A stretch of 64,000 nt of DNA from Paenibacillus sp. BK033 (GTDB lineage: Bacteria; Bacillota; Bacilli; Paenibacillales; Paenibacillaceae), in contig NZ_SLVP01000001.1 in the NCBI RefSeq assembly GCF_004345425.1, positions 248,001 through 312,000 of the forward strand, in the 5' to 3' direction. Below are positions 23,677 to 32,663 of the stretch, piece by piece (the stretch's first letter is position 1; every line of letters starts with the position of its first letter). Both the position numbers and the translations under genes were made by a program. Under the pieces are notes generated by a model. The model had not been told where the DNA came from, did not search any database, and was given only the letters and a program-made list of their open reading frames with translations.

Positions 23677-26046
23677 TTGGACAGCAAAATTTTATCCACT
23701 TTGGAATTCCATAAAATTACGAATAAATTGGTGCATCATGCCGCCACATCGCTCGGAAAAAACGTGTCCGGGCAGCTTGCTCCCGTCTCCGATCTGGAAG
23801 ACGTCAAGCTTATGCTGCAGACGACCGACGAAGCGTACAAAGCCGACAGGCTGAAAGGTAATGCGCCGTTTGGGGGCGTTGTCGATATTAGCGCTTCCCT
23901 GCATCGCGCGCGAATCGGCGGGACTCTGAATCCCGCGGAGCTGCTGGACATCGCGGCAACGGCCAGGGGCGCACGCCGGGTGAAGAAGCATATCGACAAT
24001 CTTCATGAGGATGACCCGATTCCCCTTCTGTTCGGGCTGACTGAGCAGTTATCGGAGCATAAGCCGCTGGAGGATGCCATTTTTGATTGCATCGACGATA
24101 ACGCGGAGGTTATGGACAGCGCAAGTCCCGAGCTGGCGTCCATTCGCCGCGAGCTGCGGAGCGGCGAGTCTCGAATCCGGGAGAAGCTGGAGCAGATGAT
24201 CCGTTCGTCTTCGGTGCAGAAGATGCTGCAGGATTCCATCATTACGCTGCGCAACGACCGTTATGTCATTCCGGTCAAGCAGGAGTACCGTTCGCATTTT
24301 GGCGGGATTGTCCACGACCAGTCCGGTTCCGGCGCTACCCTTTTTATTGAGCCGGAAGCCATCGTATCGATGAACAACAAGCTGCGCGAAACCAAAGCCG
24401 CGGAGCTTCGCGAAATCGAGAAAATCCTGCAAAAGCTGACGGCCCGCGCGGCGGAGCATGTGGAGGACCTGCTATATAACCAGGAGCTGTTGGGGAGGCT
24501 GGACTTCGCTTATGCCAAAGCTCGGCTTGCGCATGAAATGAAAGCCACGCTGCCGCGCATGAACGACAGGGGCTTTCTCAAAATCAAACGCGGCCGTCAT
24601 CCGTTGATCGATCCGGAGAAGGTTGTGCCGCTTGATGTGGAGCTGGGCAACCAATTTACGGCTATTATCGTTACCGGTCCGAATACGGGCGGTAAAACGG
24701 TATCCCTTAAGACTGTAGGACTGCTCAGCCTGATGGCGATGTCCGGTTTGTTTGTTCCGGCTGAAGAAGGCAGCCAGCTTTGCGTGTTTGACTCCATTTA
24801 TGCCGACATCGGCGATGAACAGAGCATTGAGCAAAGCCTTAGTACCTTCTCCAGCCATATGACGAATATTATCCGGATTTTAAAGTCAATGACGTCGAAG
24901 AGCCTTGTGCTGCTCGATGAGCTCGGCGCGGGAACGGACCCGGCCGAAGGCTCGGCGCTTGCGATCGCCATTCTGGAGCATATCCACAAGCTCGACAGCC
25001 GGATTATCGCGACTACGCATTATAGCGAGCTGAAAGCTTACGCTTATAATCGCAAAGGCGTCATTAACGCGAGCATGGAGTTTGACGTTGCAACGCTTAG
25101 CCCGACTTACCGGCTGCTCGTTGGCGTTCCCGGCCGAAGCAATGCGTTTGCCATTGCCGAACGGCTTGGTCTCTCCCAAGCGATAATTGATCATGCCCGC
25201 GGCGAGGTCAGCGAAGAGGATCAACGCGTGGAGAATATGATTGCTTCCCTTGAGGAAGACCGTTTAAGCGCGGAATCGGAGCGCAATACGGCAGAGATGA
25301 TGCGCCGCGAGATGGAAGCGCAGCGCAAACGCCATGAAGCCGAGCTGGAGCGCTTCGAAGAGCAGCGCGACAAAATGCTGCAGAAGGCTCAGGAGGAAGC
25401 GCATGAGGCGGTTGCCAAAGCCAGACGCGAAGCCGATCAGATCATTGCGGACCTGCGCAGGCTTGCTCTGGAGGAAGGTGCCTCCGTAAAGGAGCATAAG
25501 CTTATAGAAGCGAAGCGCAGGCTGGAGGAAGCGGCACCGGAGCTTGCCACGAAGAAGAAGCGTCCGGCAGGCGGCGGAGCGAAGAAGCCGGCGAAGATTG
25601 GAGCCGGCGATGAGGTTATGGTCTATAGCCTCAATCAGAAAGGCATCGTTGTAGAGATAGGCGCATCGGATGCTACCGTCCAACTCGGCATTATGAAGAT
25701 GAAGGTTGCTCTTGATGACCTGGAGTTGATCAAGCCCGTGGCTCAGCTTAACAAGCAGCAGCCAAAGCAGACGGCAAGCCTGAAGCGCTCCAAGGAAGAC
25801 AGCCTCCGGATGGAGCTTGATCTACGCGGAGCGAATCTGGAGGAAGCTATCATTGAAGTCGATCGTTTCCTCGACGAATCGTATTTGGGCGGCCTTGGTC
25901 AGGTCTATATCATCCATGGCATGGGTACCGGCGTATTGCGTGCGGGAATCCAGCAATATTTGCGCAAGCATAGTCTTGTGAAGACGTATCGTCTCGGAAA
26001 ATACGGCGAAGGCGGCGCAGGCGTAACCGTGGCGGAGCTGAAATAG
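23677..26046 (+). CDS. mutS2: Endonuclease MutS2 / RqcU
   Basis: A 789-residue MutS2. It lacks the mismatch-recognition domain of MutS, has a core lever region (about 1-310), an ATPase with Walker A TGPNTGGKT near 332 and Walker B LVLLDELGAGTDP, a long coiled-coil arm (about 510-620), a KOW-like segment and a C-terminal Smr domain (DLRGANLEEA, IIHGMGTGVLR). In Bacillus this protein splits collided ribosomes. TTG at 23677 is the start; AGGAG lies eight bases upstream. Its position before a DUF350 gene matches Bacillus mutSB-yshE. Confidence 0.95.
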   Translation: MDSKILSTLEFHKITNKLVHHAATSLGKNVSGQLAPVSDLEDVKLMLQTTDEAYKADRLKGNAPFGGVVDISASLHRARIGGTLNPAELLDIAATARGARRVKKHIDNLHEDDPIPLLFGLTEQLSEHKPLEDAIFDCIDDNAEVMDSASPELASIRRELRSGESRIREKLEQMIRSSSVQKMLQDSIITLRNDRYVIPVKQEYRSHFGGIVHDQSGSGATLFIEPEAIVSMNNKLRETKAAELREIEKILQKLTARAAEHVEDLLYNQELLGRLDFAYAKARLAHEMKATLPRMNDRGFLKIKRGRHPLIDPEKVVPLDVELGNQFTAIIVTGPNTGGKTVSLKTVGLLSLMAMSGLFVPAEEGSQLCVFDSIYADIGDEQSIEQSLSTFSSHMTNIIRILKSMTSKSLVLLDELGAGTDPAEGSALAIAILEHIHKLDSRIIATTHYSELKAYAYNRKGVINASMEFDVATLSPTYRLLVGVPGRSNAFAIAERLGLSQAIIDHARGEVSEEDQRVENMIASLEEDRLSAESERNTAEMMRREMEAQRKRHEAELERFEEQRDKMLQKAQEEAHEAVAKARREADQIIADLRRLALEEGASVKEHKLIEAKRRLEEAAPELATKKKRPAGGGAKKPAKIGAGDEVMVYSLNQKGIVVEIGASDATVQLGIMKMKVALDDLELIKPVAQLNKQQPKQTASLKRSKEDSLRMELDLRGANLEEAIIEVDRFLDESYLGGLGQVYIIHGMGTGVLRAGIQQYLRKHSLVKTYRLGKYGEGGAGVTVAELK

Positions 26047-26097
26047 CTTCGCCGTTAAGCTTGCGGCACGGCAAGCAAGCCTTTGGGAGTGATAAGG

Positions 26098-26520
26098 ATG
26101 GGTAATGAAGTCGATCGTTTGCTCAGCAATTCGTATGCGGCATCTCTCGTTTATGTATCGCTGGTTGTGCTGTCGCTTATCGTTTTTTTGTCCGTGTTTG
26201 AGCTTGTAACCCGTTATAATTGCTGGAAAGAAATCAAGAACGGCAATTTGGCGGTAGCTATGGCGACAAGCGGGAAAATTTTCGGGATTTGCAATATTTT
26301 CAGGTTTTCCATTGAAGCGAACATATCCGTTTACGAAAGTCTGATCTGGGGGATCTTTGGCTTTATCATATTGCTTGCCGCCTACTTCTTGTTTGAGTTT
26401 CTTACGCCGGTGTTCAAGATCGACGACGAAATCGCAAAGGACAACCGGGCGGTGGGGTTTATTGCCATGATTATTTCCATATCGCTGTCCTATGTAATTG
26501 GAGCAACGGTTATATTGTAG
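26098..26520 (+). CDS. DUF350 membrane protein (YshE-like)
   Basis: A 140-residue protein with four hydrophobic segments and the family motif ELVTRYNCWKEIKNGNLAVA between the first two. DUF350 proteins occur beside mutS2 in Bacillus (yshE) and elsewhere near envelope or tellurite-like loci; their function is not known. ATG 26098 is chosen with GGGAGTG as ribosome site; in-frame TTG and GTG lie just upstream and cannot be fully excluded. It starts about 50 bases after mutS2. Confidence 0.82.
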   Translation: MGNEVDRLLSNSYAASLVYVSLVVLSLIVFLSVFELVTRYNCWKEIKNGNLAVAMATSGKIFGICNIFRFSIEANISVYESLIWGIFGFIILLAAYFLFEFLTPVFKIDDEIAKDNRAVGFIAMIISISLSYVIGATVIL

Positions 26521-26546
26521 GTTTAAAGTCTTTTAGGAGGACATCA

Positions 26547-26627
26547 ATGAAATATTTGTGGGGAATTTTGCTCGCAATCGCCATAATATTTTTCGGTCTA
26601 GGCGTTATCTATATTATGAACAATTAA
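26547..26627 (+). CDS. 26-residue single-TM micropeptide
   Basis: The frame reads MKYLWGILLAIAIIFFGLGV followed by IYIMNN and stop: one short hydrophobic helix with a lysine near the N-terminus. AGGAGG lies seven bases before the ATG, the best ribosome site in this operon. It is 26 bases after the DUF350 gene and 19 bases before the zinc-ribbon gene, so it is probably translated from the same message. A partner role for the DUF350 membrane protein is possible but unproven. Confidence 0.65.
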   Translation: MKYLWGILLAIAIIFFGLGVIYIMNN

Positions 26628-26646
26628 GCTTGTGGAGGGTTTTGAA

Positions 26647-27162
26647 ATGGAAGAACAAACAATTTGCCCATGGTGCGATACCGAGATCGTGTGGGATGAG
26701 GAAATTGGGCCGGAGAAGCATTGTCCGCATTGCGAGAATGAACTGAGCGGCTACCGCACGATGCAGATCGGAATCGACCGCGATGAAGACGAGCAGGACG
26801 ACAACTGGGACGGGGAGCAAGGAAAGCAACAGCAGCCGCAGGATGATGCCTATGACGATGATTCCAACGAAGGCTTCCGTCAAATGAATGTTTCCTGGCT
26901 TGCCGCGGAAGCAACCATCCGTCAAATTACGGACGGCCAGGATGAAGCGCCAGAGTGTCCTTCCTGCCGTGAATATATGCTGGAAGCGGGGAAACAGACG
27001 GTATCTCTTCTGCCAACGGTACATGCCGTAACCGGTAAACCGATTATCCAATCCCCGTTTGAAACGGTAACCTATATCTGTCCGTCCTGCTTCCAGACTT
27101 CGACGGTACTGGGCGAGAGTTCCCGGAAACAGATGCTGGAGCTGCTTGCTCCAAAAGAGTAA
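26647..27162 (+). CDS. Zinc-ribbon protein
   Basis: A 171-residue soluble protein. A zinc ribbon lies at the N-terminus (CPWCDTE then CPHCENEL). An acidic linker follows with many D, E and Q, and a second pair of CxxC motifs lies in the C-terminal half (CPSCREYML, CPSCFQTST). ATG 26647 is preceded by GGAGGG at eight bases. Known homologues are uncharacterised. The four-cysteine pattern at both ends suggests two metal sites and nucleic acid or protein binding. Confidence 0.8.
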   Translation: MEEQTICPWCDTEIVWDEEIGPEKHCPHCENELSGYRTMQIGIDRDEDEQDDNWDGEQGKQQQPQDDAYDDDSNEGFRQMNVSWLAAEATIRQITDGQDEAPECPSCREYMLEAGKQTVSLLPTVHAVTGKPIIQSPFETVTYICPSCFQTSTVLGESSRKQMLELLAPKE

Positions 27163-27234
27163 TTACTGGAAAAACGGCATGCAGCCTGTTCAATTGGGAA
27201 TCCTAACGGAACATCACTGTTAGGAGGAATCGGA

Positions 27235-28524
27235 TTGAAGCAGAGTCATCATGGCGTTAAGACCGGCGGGCGTATGCCTGGCAGATCAGTCGGCCGCGAA
27301 GTCCAGGGTTCTCGCCAAGGCAGAGCGCTGGATTCGCAGGCCATCTTGCTGCTGACGGTACAAGGTCTGTTTGGCGTAGCAAGCGCGCTGTCCGGAACGT
27401 TTATCCCGGTCTATCTCTGGAAAGCAAGCCAGTCCTTTATGCTAATCGGCTGGTACACGCTTGGGCAATACATAACAAGCGGCATCACCTTTTGGCTGGC
27501 AGGCAAATGGGTAAAGGAACATCATAAAATGTACAGCCTCCGTCTTGGCATCGTGCTGTCGGGGGCGTTTTATTTTATGGTATTGATGCTGGGCCAGCAG
27601 GCAAAAACGTACGGCATACCTCTTGGCATGCTGAGCGGCATGGCAATGGGCTTTTATTGGATGGCATACAATGTCGTTTATTTCGAAATCACCGAGCCGG
27701 ATAACCGCGACCGGTTTAATGGAACGGCAGGCATATTAGGCGCATTATCGGGGATTATTGCCCCGTGGGTGTCGGGTTTCCTGATTACGACGCTGCATGG
27801 CGAGCGCGGTTACAAGCTTATTTTTACGATATCCCTCGTCATCTTTGGGCTTGCTGTTGTAGGCAGCTTCTGGCTGAAGAACCGCGGCGTTATAGGAGAA
27901 AAGTACAAATGGTTCCTTGGCATTGAAGAGCTGAAGCAGAAGGGAAACCCATGGCGGAGGATGTTTGGCGCCATTGTCACTCAAGGCGTTCGGGAGGGTG
28001 TCTTTATGTTCCTGATCGGACTTGTCATCTATATCGCAACGAAAAACGAAGGGAAGCTGGGGAATTTCTCGCTGATTACTTCCCTTGTTGCTCTAATCAG
28101 CTTCTGGTTTGTCGGCAAGCGCCTTAAACCGGGCAACCGCAGAATCGCGATGCTGGCAGGTACGATTATGATTGGTCTGATCATTCTTCCGTTGTTCTAC
28201 AAAGTCAGCTACAGCACCTTGCTTATCTTTGGCATAGGCACATCCTTGTTTATACCGTTGTACATTATCCCGATGACATCCCGTGTGTTCGATCTGATCG
28301 GTCACTCGGAGGAAAGCGCCGTTAACCGCGAGGAGCTCATTGTTCTCCGCGAGGCGGGCCTTATTATTGGGCGTGTCATCGGTCTTGCCGCCTATCTGAT
28401 TGTCGTTTCCCAGACGCAGACGCCGGCGGCAATCGTTACCCTTATGTTTTGTGTTGGCATCGTTCCAATCGCCGGATGGTTCTTTATCCGGCCATTCCTA
28501 ACGGCCAACAATAAATTTCGTTGA
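27235..28524 (+). CDS. MFS-type membrane protein
   Basis: A 429-residue protein with a 30-residue basic cytoplasmic N-terminus and then about 12 hydrophobic segments. GMAMGFYWMAYNVVYFEITEPDNRDRFN in the middle is typical of the YxiO/YkuC-like MFS proteins of Bacillales. Substrate unknown. TTG at 27235 follows TAGGAGGAATCGGA. It lies 72 bases after the zinc-ribbon gene, in the same direction, and may belong to the same transcription unit. Confidence 0.82.
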   Translation: MKQSHHGVKTGGRMPGRSVGREVQGSRQGRALDSQAILLLTVQGLFGVASALSGTFIPVYLWKASQSFMLIGWYTLGQYITSGITFWLAGKWVKEHHKMYSLRLGIVLSGAFYFMVLMLGQQAKTYGIPLGMLSGMAMGFYWMAYNVVYFEITEPDNRDRFNGTAGILGALSGIIAPWVSGFLITTLHGERGYKLIFTISLVIFGLAVVGSFWLKNRGVIGEKYKWFLGIEELKQKGNPWRRMFGAIVTQGVREGVFMFLIGLVIYIATKNEGKLGNFSLITSLVALISFWFVGKRLKPGNRRIAMLAGTIMIGLIILPLFYKVSYSTLLIFGIGTSLFIPLYIIPMTSRVFDLIGHSEESAVNREELIVLREAGLIIGRVIGLAAYLIVVSQTQTPAAIVTLMFCVGIVPIAGWFFIRPFLTANNKFR

Positions 28525-28611
28525 GTGCTTTTTAAAATAACTGCTAAGCCGTTTTTGCGTAGCATTACGCCACGGTTGCCGGTTTTTTAACTACCACGAA
28601 AAGGAGAATTT

Positions 28612-29529
28612 ATGCCACGAATAGTATCTACCGTCATCGACCTCATCGGCGAAACGCCCGTCATCAAGCTTAACCGGCTTATTGAACCGGGAAGCGCGGA
28701 TGTGTGCGTTAAGCTGGAGCGGTTCAACCCGAGCGGAAGCGTGAAGGACCGCGCCGCGTCGGCGCTTATCGAAGCCGCCGAGCAGCAAGGTTTAATCTCC
28801 CCGGGCAGTACCATTATCGAGCCGACCAGCGGCAACACCGGTATTGGCCTGGCGATGAATGCGGCTGCCAAAGGCTACAAGCTTATCCTGATCATGCCGG
28901 ACAATATGTCCGCGGAACGAATCAAGCTGCTGCAGGCATACGGGGCAGAAGTTGTTCTGACACCCGCGGCGGAAAGAATGCCCGGAGCCATCCGCAAGGC
29001 GCTGGCGCTGCAAGCGGAAATACCGGGCAGTTTCATCCCGAACCAGTTCGAGAATCATGCCAACCCGGACATCCACCGGACAACAACCGCCGTAGAGATC
29101 CTGCAGCAAATGGGCGGCAAGCTGGATGCCTTTGTTGCCACGGCCGGAACGGGCGGGACCATTACCGGCACCGGCGAGACGCTTAAGGCTGCATTGCCTC
29201 ATATACATATTGCCGTTGTTGAACCTGCCGGTTCGCCTGTTCTGTCGGGAGGCCAGCCCGGTCCTCATAAGCTGGTTGGCACAAGTCCCGGTTTTGTCCC
29301 CGCGATCCTGAACACGGAAGTTTATGACGAGATTATTCAGGTAGCGGATGAAGATGCGCTTCAGACGATGAGAGACCTTGCGCGGCTGGAAGGTCTGCTG
29401 CTGGGACCTTCCTCCGGCGCTTCCGTTTGGGCGGCCATGCAGGTTGCCAAGACGCTTGGAGCGGGCAAGCGTGTTTTATGCATAGCACCGGATACCGGCG
29501 AGCGGTATTTAAGCATGAACGTGTTTTAG
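28612..29529 (+). CDS. cysK: Cysteine synthase family protein
   Basis: A 305-residue fold-type II PLP enzyme of the O-acetylserine sulfhydrylase family. PLP lysine lies in NPSGSVKDRAA, the substrate loop is PTSGNTGIGLA, and the phosphate cradle is ATAGTGGTITGTG. These fit formation of cysteine from O-acetylserine and sulfide in the cytoplasm. The symbol is by family; CysK paralogues differ in substrate. AAAAGGAGAA lies before the ATG. No sulfur genes adjoin it. Confidence 0.9.
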   Translation: MPRIVSTVIDLIGETPVIKLNRLIEPGSADVCVKLERFNPSGSVKDRAASALIEAAEQQGLISPGSTIIEPTSGNTGIGLAMNAAAKGYKLILIMPDNMSAERIKLLQAYGAEVVLTPAAERMPGAIRKALALQAEIPGSFIPNQFENHANPDIHRTTTAVEILQQMGGKLDAFVATAGTGGTITGTGETLKAALPHIHIAVVEPAGSPVLSGGQPGPHKLVGTSPGFVPAILNTEVYDEIIQVADEDALQTMRDLARLEGLLLGPSSGASVWAAMQVAKTLGAGKRVLCIAPDTGERYLSMNVF

Positions 29530-29632
29530 AGGATTGGACGGAAAAGAATCCAACCGGCTTGAAAGGAATGCTGAATGTCCGCAAGCTGCATCTAGGCTTA
29601 TAAATAAAGTCCATGATGAACTCCGCTTTAAA

Positions 29633-29676
29633 AGAAAGCCCTTAAAGCTTATTTCCAAGCTTTAAGGGCTTCTTTT
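29633..29676. terminator. Bidirectional terminator overlapping the cotH 3' end
   Basis: A long AT-rich stem (29633-29650 with about 29657-29674) carries AAGCCCTTAAAGCTT. The cotH stop codon, read on the minus strand, lies at 29649-29651 at the edge of the loop, so the last codons of cotH form one arm. It can serve the convergent cysK as well. Confidence 0.75.
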
Positions 29677-30713
29677 ATAAGTCCGCGCCGTTCTCTTACG
29701 TAATCCAGAATAAAGGAGGGTTCATCGAGAAACGTGTCGTAGCTGCTTTTGCGGGTAAAATCATCCCGTATTGCCGGCGTGATCTCTTTGTATAAGCGGG
29801 TAATCATAGGATCGATGCGCTCTACGGTAAAGGCTGTTTTTAATAGCTTCTGCAGGATTGCGCGGTATCTTTGACGGCAGGAAGAGAACTTAAACAGCTT
29901 GCCGGTCAGACTATTGTACCCCTGCAGCCGTACAAGATCGCTTCCGCAAGGCTTCCCGTAACAGTTTCTCCCCCAGGTTCCTTCGTAATCCCACGGAATA
30001 ATCCGGTATTTGCTTGTTTTCTTATGCTCGTAAAGGGCATAGTTCTGATCAAAGCCGTCATAATTGCCGGTCAGAACCGCTCCGGCCAGCCACAATAAAT
30101 ATTGATTGATATCCAGCCGTTTGGCCGCATAAACGCTCAGCCGTTTGCTGGAGAGAGTATTGATATTGCGGATGAAACGGACAAGCCGGTATTTTGTGTT
30201 TGTTTGTCCCTTCACGATTTCATAACCGTCAAACAAGGAGTCTTTTTTGGCATTCGTATTCTGATCAACAAGACTGAAATCCGCGCTGTCATTAACGGCG
30301 TAAATCAGGGAGGTATAGCCTATACCTCTTTTTCTAAAGAACCGACGATCCACCGCTTCAATCTCCAAGTAGACCCCTTGCGGATAGCCGTTAATCTCGA
30401 CGGAAATATGCTGGGTTTCCGGGGACGGTACTCCGATGAGATTAAAAAACTGAAAGGATAAGGCGTTGCGGATCATGGAAGGATCGTCGAATTCCGCATT
30501 CCAGTGGAGCGTTTTGCCCCCGTCCAGCCTGATTTCAAACGATTTCTTCGTATAATTGCGCGTATGGCCTCCCCGAATGCCGCATGTCGCCGAATATTGT
30601 TCGCCGTCTATTTCAATATGGATCGGTTTAAACGATTTGCTCCAAGGATTATTCTTCAGATCCCACAAATCATCCTCGTCAATTTCGATTTTACGTATAG
30701 GCAGCTGTGCCAC
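29649..30713 (-). CDS. cotH: Spore coat protein kinase CotH
   Basis: A 354-residue CotH-family atypical protein kinase. Visible family marks are RGGHTRNYTKKSFEI, in which the lysine pair should contact ATP; GNYDGFDQNYALYEH, the catalytic-loop region; and IPWDYEGTWGRN, the metal-binding Asp. In Bacillus CotH phosphorylates serines of CotB and CotG during coat assembly. A CotB-like gene starts 318 bases away on the other strand. GTG at 30713 has AAGGGG eight bases before it; a GTG at 30722 abuts that site and is less likely. Confidence 0.88.
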   Translation of the reverse strand: MAQLPIRKIEIDEDDLWDLKNNPWSKSFKPIHIEIDGEQYSATCGIRGGHTRNYTKKSFEIRLDGGKTLHWNAEFDDPSMIRNALSFQFFNLIGVPSPETQHISVEINGYPQGVYLEIEAVDRRFFRKRGIGYTSLIYAVNDSADFSLVDQNTNAKKDSLFDGYEIVKGQTNTKYRLVRFIRNINTLSSKRLSVYAAKRLDINQYLLWLAGAVLTGNYDGFDQNYALYEHKKTSKYRIIPWDYEGTWGRNCYGKPCGSDLVRLQGYNSLTGKLFKFSSCRQRYRAILQKLLKTAFTVERIDPMITRLYKEITPAIRDDFTRKSSYDTFLDEPSFILDYVRERRGLIKEALKAWK

Positions 30714-31030
30714 GGGCTTCACCCCTTAAGACCGAAGTCAAAGCCTATCGTGGCCGATAGGCTCCTGTGCTTATTTACGGTATTCGGGAATGGGGGCGAA
30801 TGACACCCGTAAGCGATGAAAATGTTTATTTCTCCATTTTGTCCGCATAAATGGTTACTAATCTAGTACCTCTCCTATACGGGTTACATATAAATATATT
30901 ACAAACCGTCACCAATGGTAGATGACTAGATAGCGAATTACCAGCAAGTTCAGCCTATTAGTGGTAGAAGGTCAATTGGATGGCACGGTTGTAAATCTAT
31001 TAAGCGAGAGTCATCGGAGGGATTTATTAC
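30714..31030. other. Divergent intergenic region between cotH and the cotB-like gene
   Basis: This 317-base gap must hold both promoters. A 9-bp hairpin AGCCTATCG/CGATAGGCT lies at 30742-30763, just upstream of cotH. The AT-rich stretch near 30890 (ACATATAAATATATTA) could hold a sporulation promoter, but I could not match sigma-E or sigma-K boxes with confidence. The cotB-like ribosome site GGAGGG is at 31015-31020. Confidence 0.5.
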
Positions 31031-31807
31031 ATGTACGGATGCAATTGGCAGCAAGGCAACACTAGCAACGGTAACCACCACAACAGCCACAGAAGCAACA
31101 GAAGCCACAGAAGCCACAGAAGCAACAGCAGCAATGGCGGTACAAACACGGGCAACACCCAACTTAGAAACCTGGTAGGCGAATTTGTAAGAATTAATCG
31201 TGGCGGTCCGGAATCTATGGAGGGCAAACTGCTCGCAGTAAAAAACGATTACCTGGTTCTTTCGACAAGAGAAGGGGTCGTATACGTTGACCTAGACCAT
31301 GTAAAAAGCGTAACGGGATTTGCTAAAGGCAAAAGCGGCGGAACTTCCAACGATTATATCAACGCCAACAGCTTCAGAGGGATCATTAACGCTTTGACGA
31401 AAGAATTCGTGCAAATCAACTGGGGCGGCCCGGAAAAGGTAGAAGGCTTCCTCGCTGAAGTCCAAGGAAACACGGCACTTGTTGTAGCGAATAACCAAGT
31501 CGTTTATATCCTGGTTGACCACATCAAAACCATCAAAAAACTCGGCGGTAAATCCGGCGGCAACAAATCGGGTAACAAAGGCGGCAACCAAGGCGGCAAC
31601 CAAGGCGGCAACCAAGGCGGCAATAAATCCGGCGGCAACCAAGGCGGCAACAAATCCGGCGGCAACAAAAACAACAAATCCGGAGCTCAAGGCGGCAAAT
31701 CCGGCGGTAACAAAACGGGCAACCGTGCCGGCGCTCAAGCTCAAGGACAATCGACAGGCAACAAATCGAAAAAATCCGGTGGCAGCAACCGCTCGAAAAA
31801 AGGCTAA
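31031..31807 (+). CDS. CotB-like spore coat protein
   Basis: A 258-residue protein. The first 35 residues are rich in His, Ser, Asn and Arg (SHRSNRSHRSHRS). Two Sm-like CotB repeats follow: VRINRGGPESMEGKLLAVKNDY with DHVKSV, and VQINWGGPEKVEGFLAEVQ with DHIKTI. From about residue 175 the tail is low complexity, mostly GGNKSGGNQ units, ending KKSGGSNRSKKG. CotB in Bacillus has the same RGGPES core and a Ser/Lys-rich tail phosphorylated by CotH. Ser next to Arg/Lys at both ends makes it the likely CotH substrate here. Confidence 0.82.
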   Translation: MYGCNWQQGNTSNGNHHNSHRSNRSHRSHRSNSSNGGTNTGNTQLRNLVGEFVRINRGGPESMEGKLLAVKNDYLVLSTREGVVYVDLDHVKSVTGFAKGKSGGTSNDYINANSFRGIINALTKEFVQINWGGPEKVEGFLAEVQGNTALVVANNQVVYILVDHIKTIKKLGGKSGGNKSGNKGGNQGGNQGGNQGGNKSGGNQGGNKSGGNKNNKSGAQGGKSGGNKTGNRAGAQAQGQSTGNKSKKSGGSNRSKKG

Positions 31808-31887
31808 TCGATAGATGAGATGCCGGGCATGTACTTTAGTGTCCGGCATCCTTAATAGATGAAGCTTTTGAAAAGGAGGTCGAGCAG

Positions 31888-32553
31888 TTGAAGAACCAGC
31901 ACCCTTTCCTCGATTCACAGGTTGAGCTTGTCATTTCCGGAAGAGCGGGCATCCGCGGCAAGCTGATTGATTTTGGCCCCGATATTCTCGTGCTTTATAA
32001 CGGGACCCAGTTTTACTATGTTCCGCTTATCCATTTGCAGCAAATGAGAGTTGTATACGATGAAGATCAGAGCTACAGCAGTACGCCGGAGCTTCCTTTC
32101 GAATCGTATAATGACTCCATCTCTTTCCGCAAAATATTATTGAATTCCAAAGGCATGTTTTCGGAAATCTATATCACCGGCAATCAATCGGTACATGGCT
32201 ATGTAACGGCGGTAATGAACGATTTCTTTGTTTTTTACTCTCCGATCTACCATTCCGTCATGATCTCCATGCGGCATCTGAAATATCTGGTACCCTACAA
32301 TGCCAATGTTACCCCTTACTCCTTGTCTTCCGAACAATTTCCGCTCAAGCCAACGCCATTAACCCTTGCCCGGACCTTTGATCAGCAGCTGCGCAAACAT
32401 ATCGGACAATTCGTCGTTCTCGATCTGGGAGAGAACCCCAGAAAAACAGGTGTCCTCAAAAATGTTGATTTGAGCCTGCTTGAGCTTGCGGACGCAAGCG
32501 GATCATCGGTGTTTATCCATTTTGATCACGTCAAAACGATTCACCTTCCATAA
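31888..32553 (+). CDS. Probable spore coat protein with CotB/DUF2642-like repeats
   Basis: A 221-residue protein with three beta-rich segments of the same type as the CotB core: VELVISGRAGIRGKLIDFG, SEIYITGNQSVHGYVTAV and QFVVLDLGENPRKTGVLKNV, each ending in a short histidine-containing helix or strand (HLQQM, HLKYL, DHVKTI). No charged tail. TTG at 31888 follows a full AAGGAGGT. It lies 80 bases after the cotB-like gene and is probably co-expressed in the mother cell. Assignment rests on the internal similarity and context. Confidence 0.7.
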   Translation: MKNQHPFLDSQVELVISGRAGIRGKLIDFGPDILVLYNGTQFYYVPLIHLQQMRVVYDEDQSYSSTPELPFESYNDSISFRKILLNSKGMFSEIYITGNQSVHGYVTAVMNDFFVFYSPIYHSVMISMRHLKYLVPYNANVTPYSLSSEQFPLKPTPLTLARTFDQQLRKHIGQFVVLDLGENPRKTGVLKNVDLSLLELADASGSSVFIHFDHVKTIHLP

Positions 32554-32663
32554 ACAGGAAAGGCCTTTTGGTTGCGTCCAGCATATCAAGGGGCTTTTTT
32601 GTGCGGATACGGGAAATGCATCAGTTTTCTTCTTAAGGGGAAAGCTGGAAGCGAAGGTGGTGA

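Noticed and set aside
31292-31918. Minus-strand frame opposite the CotB-like gene
   Set aside because: It mirrors the GGN/AAR repeat codons of the coat protein and has no ribosome site.
32555-32600. Intrinsic terminator between the coat-like gene and gerB
   Set aside because: AAAGGCC and GGGGCTTTTTT are present, but the stem has a mismatch and a long loop, so I do not list it.
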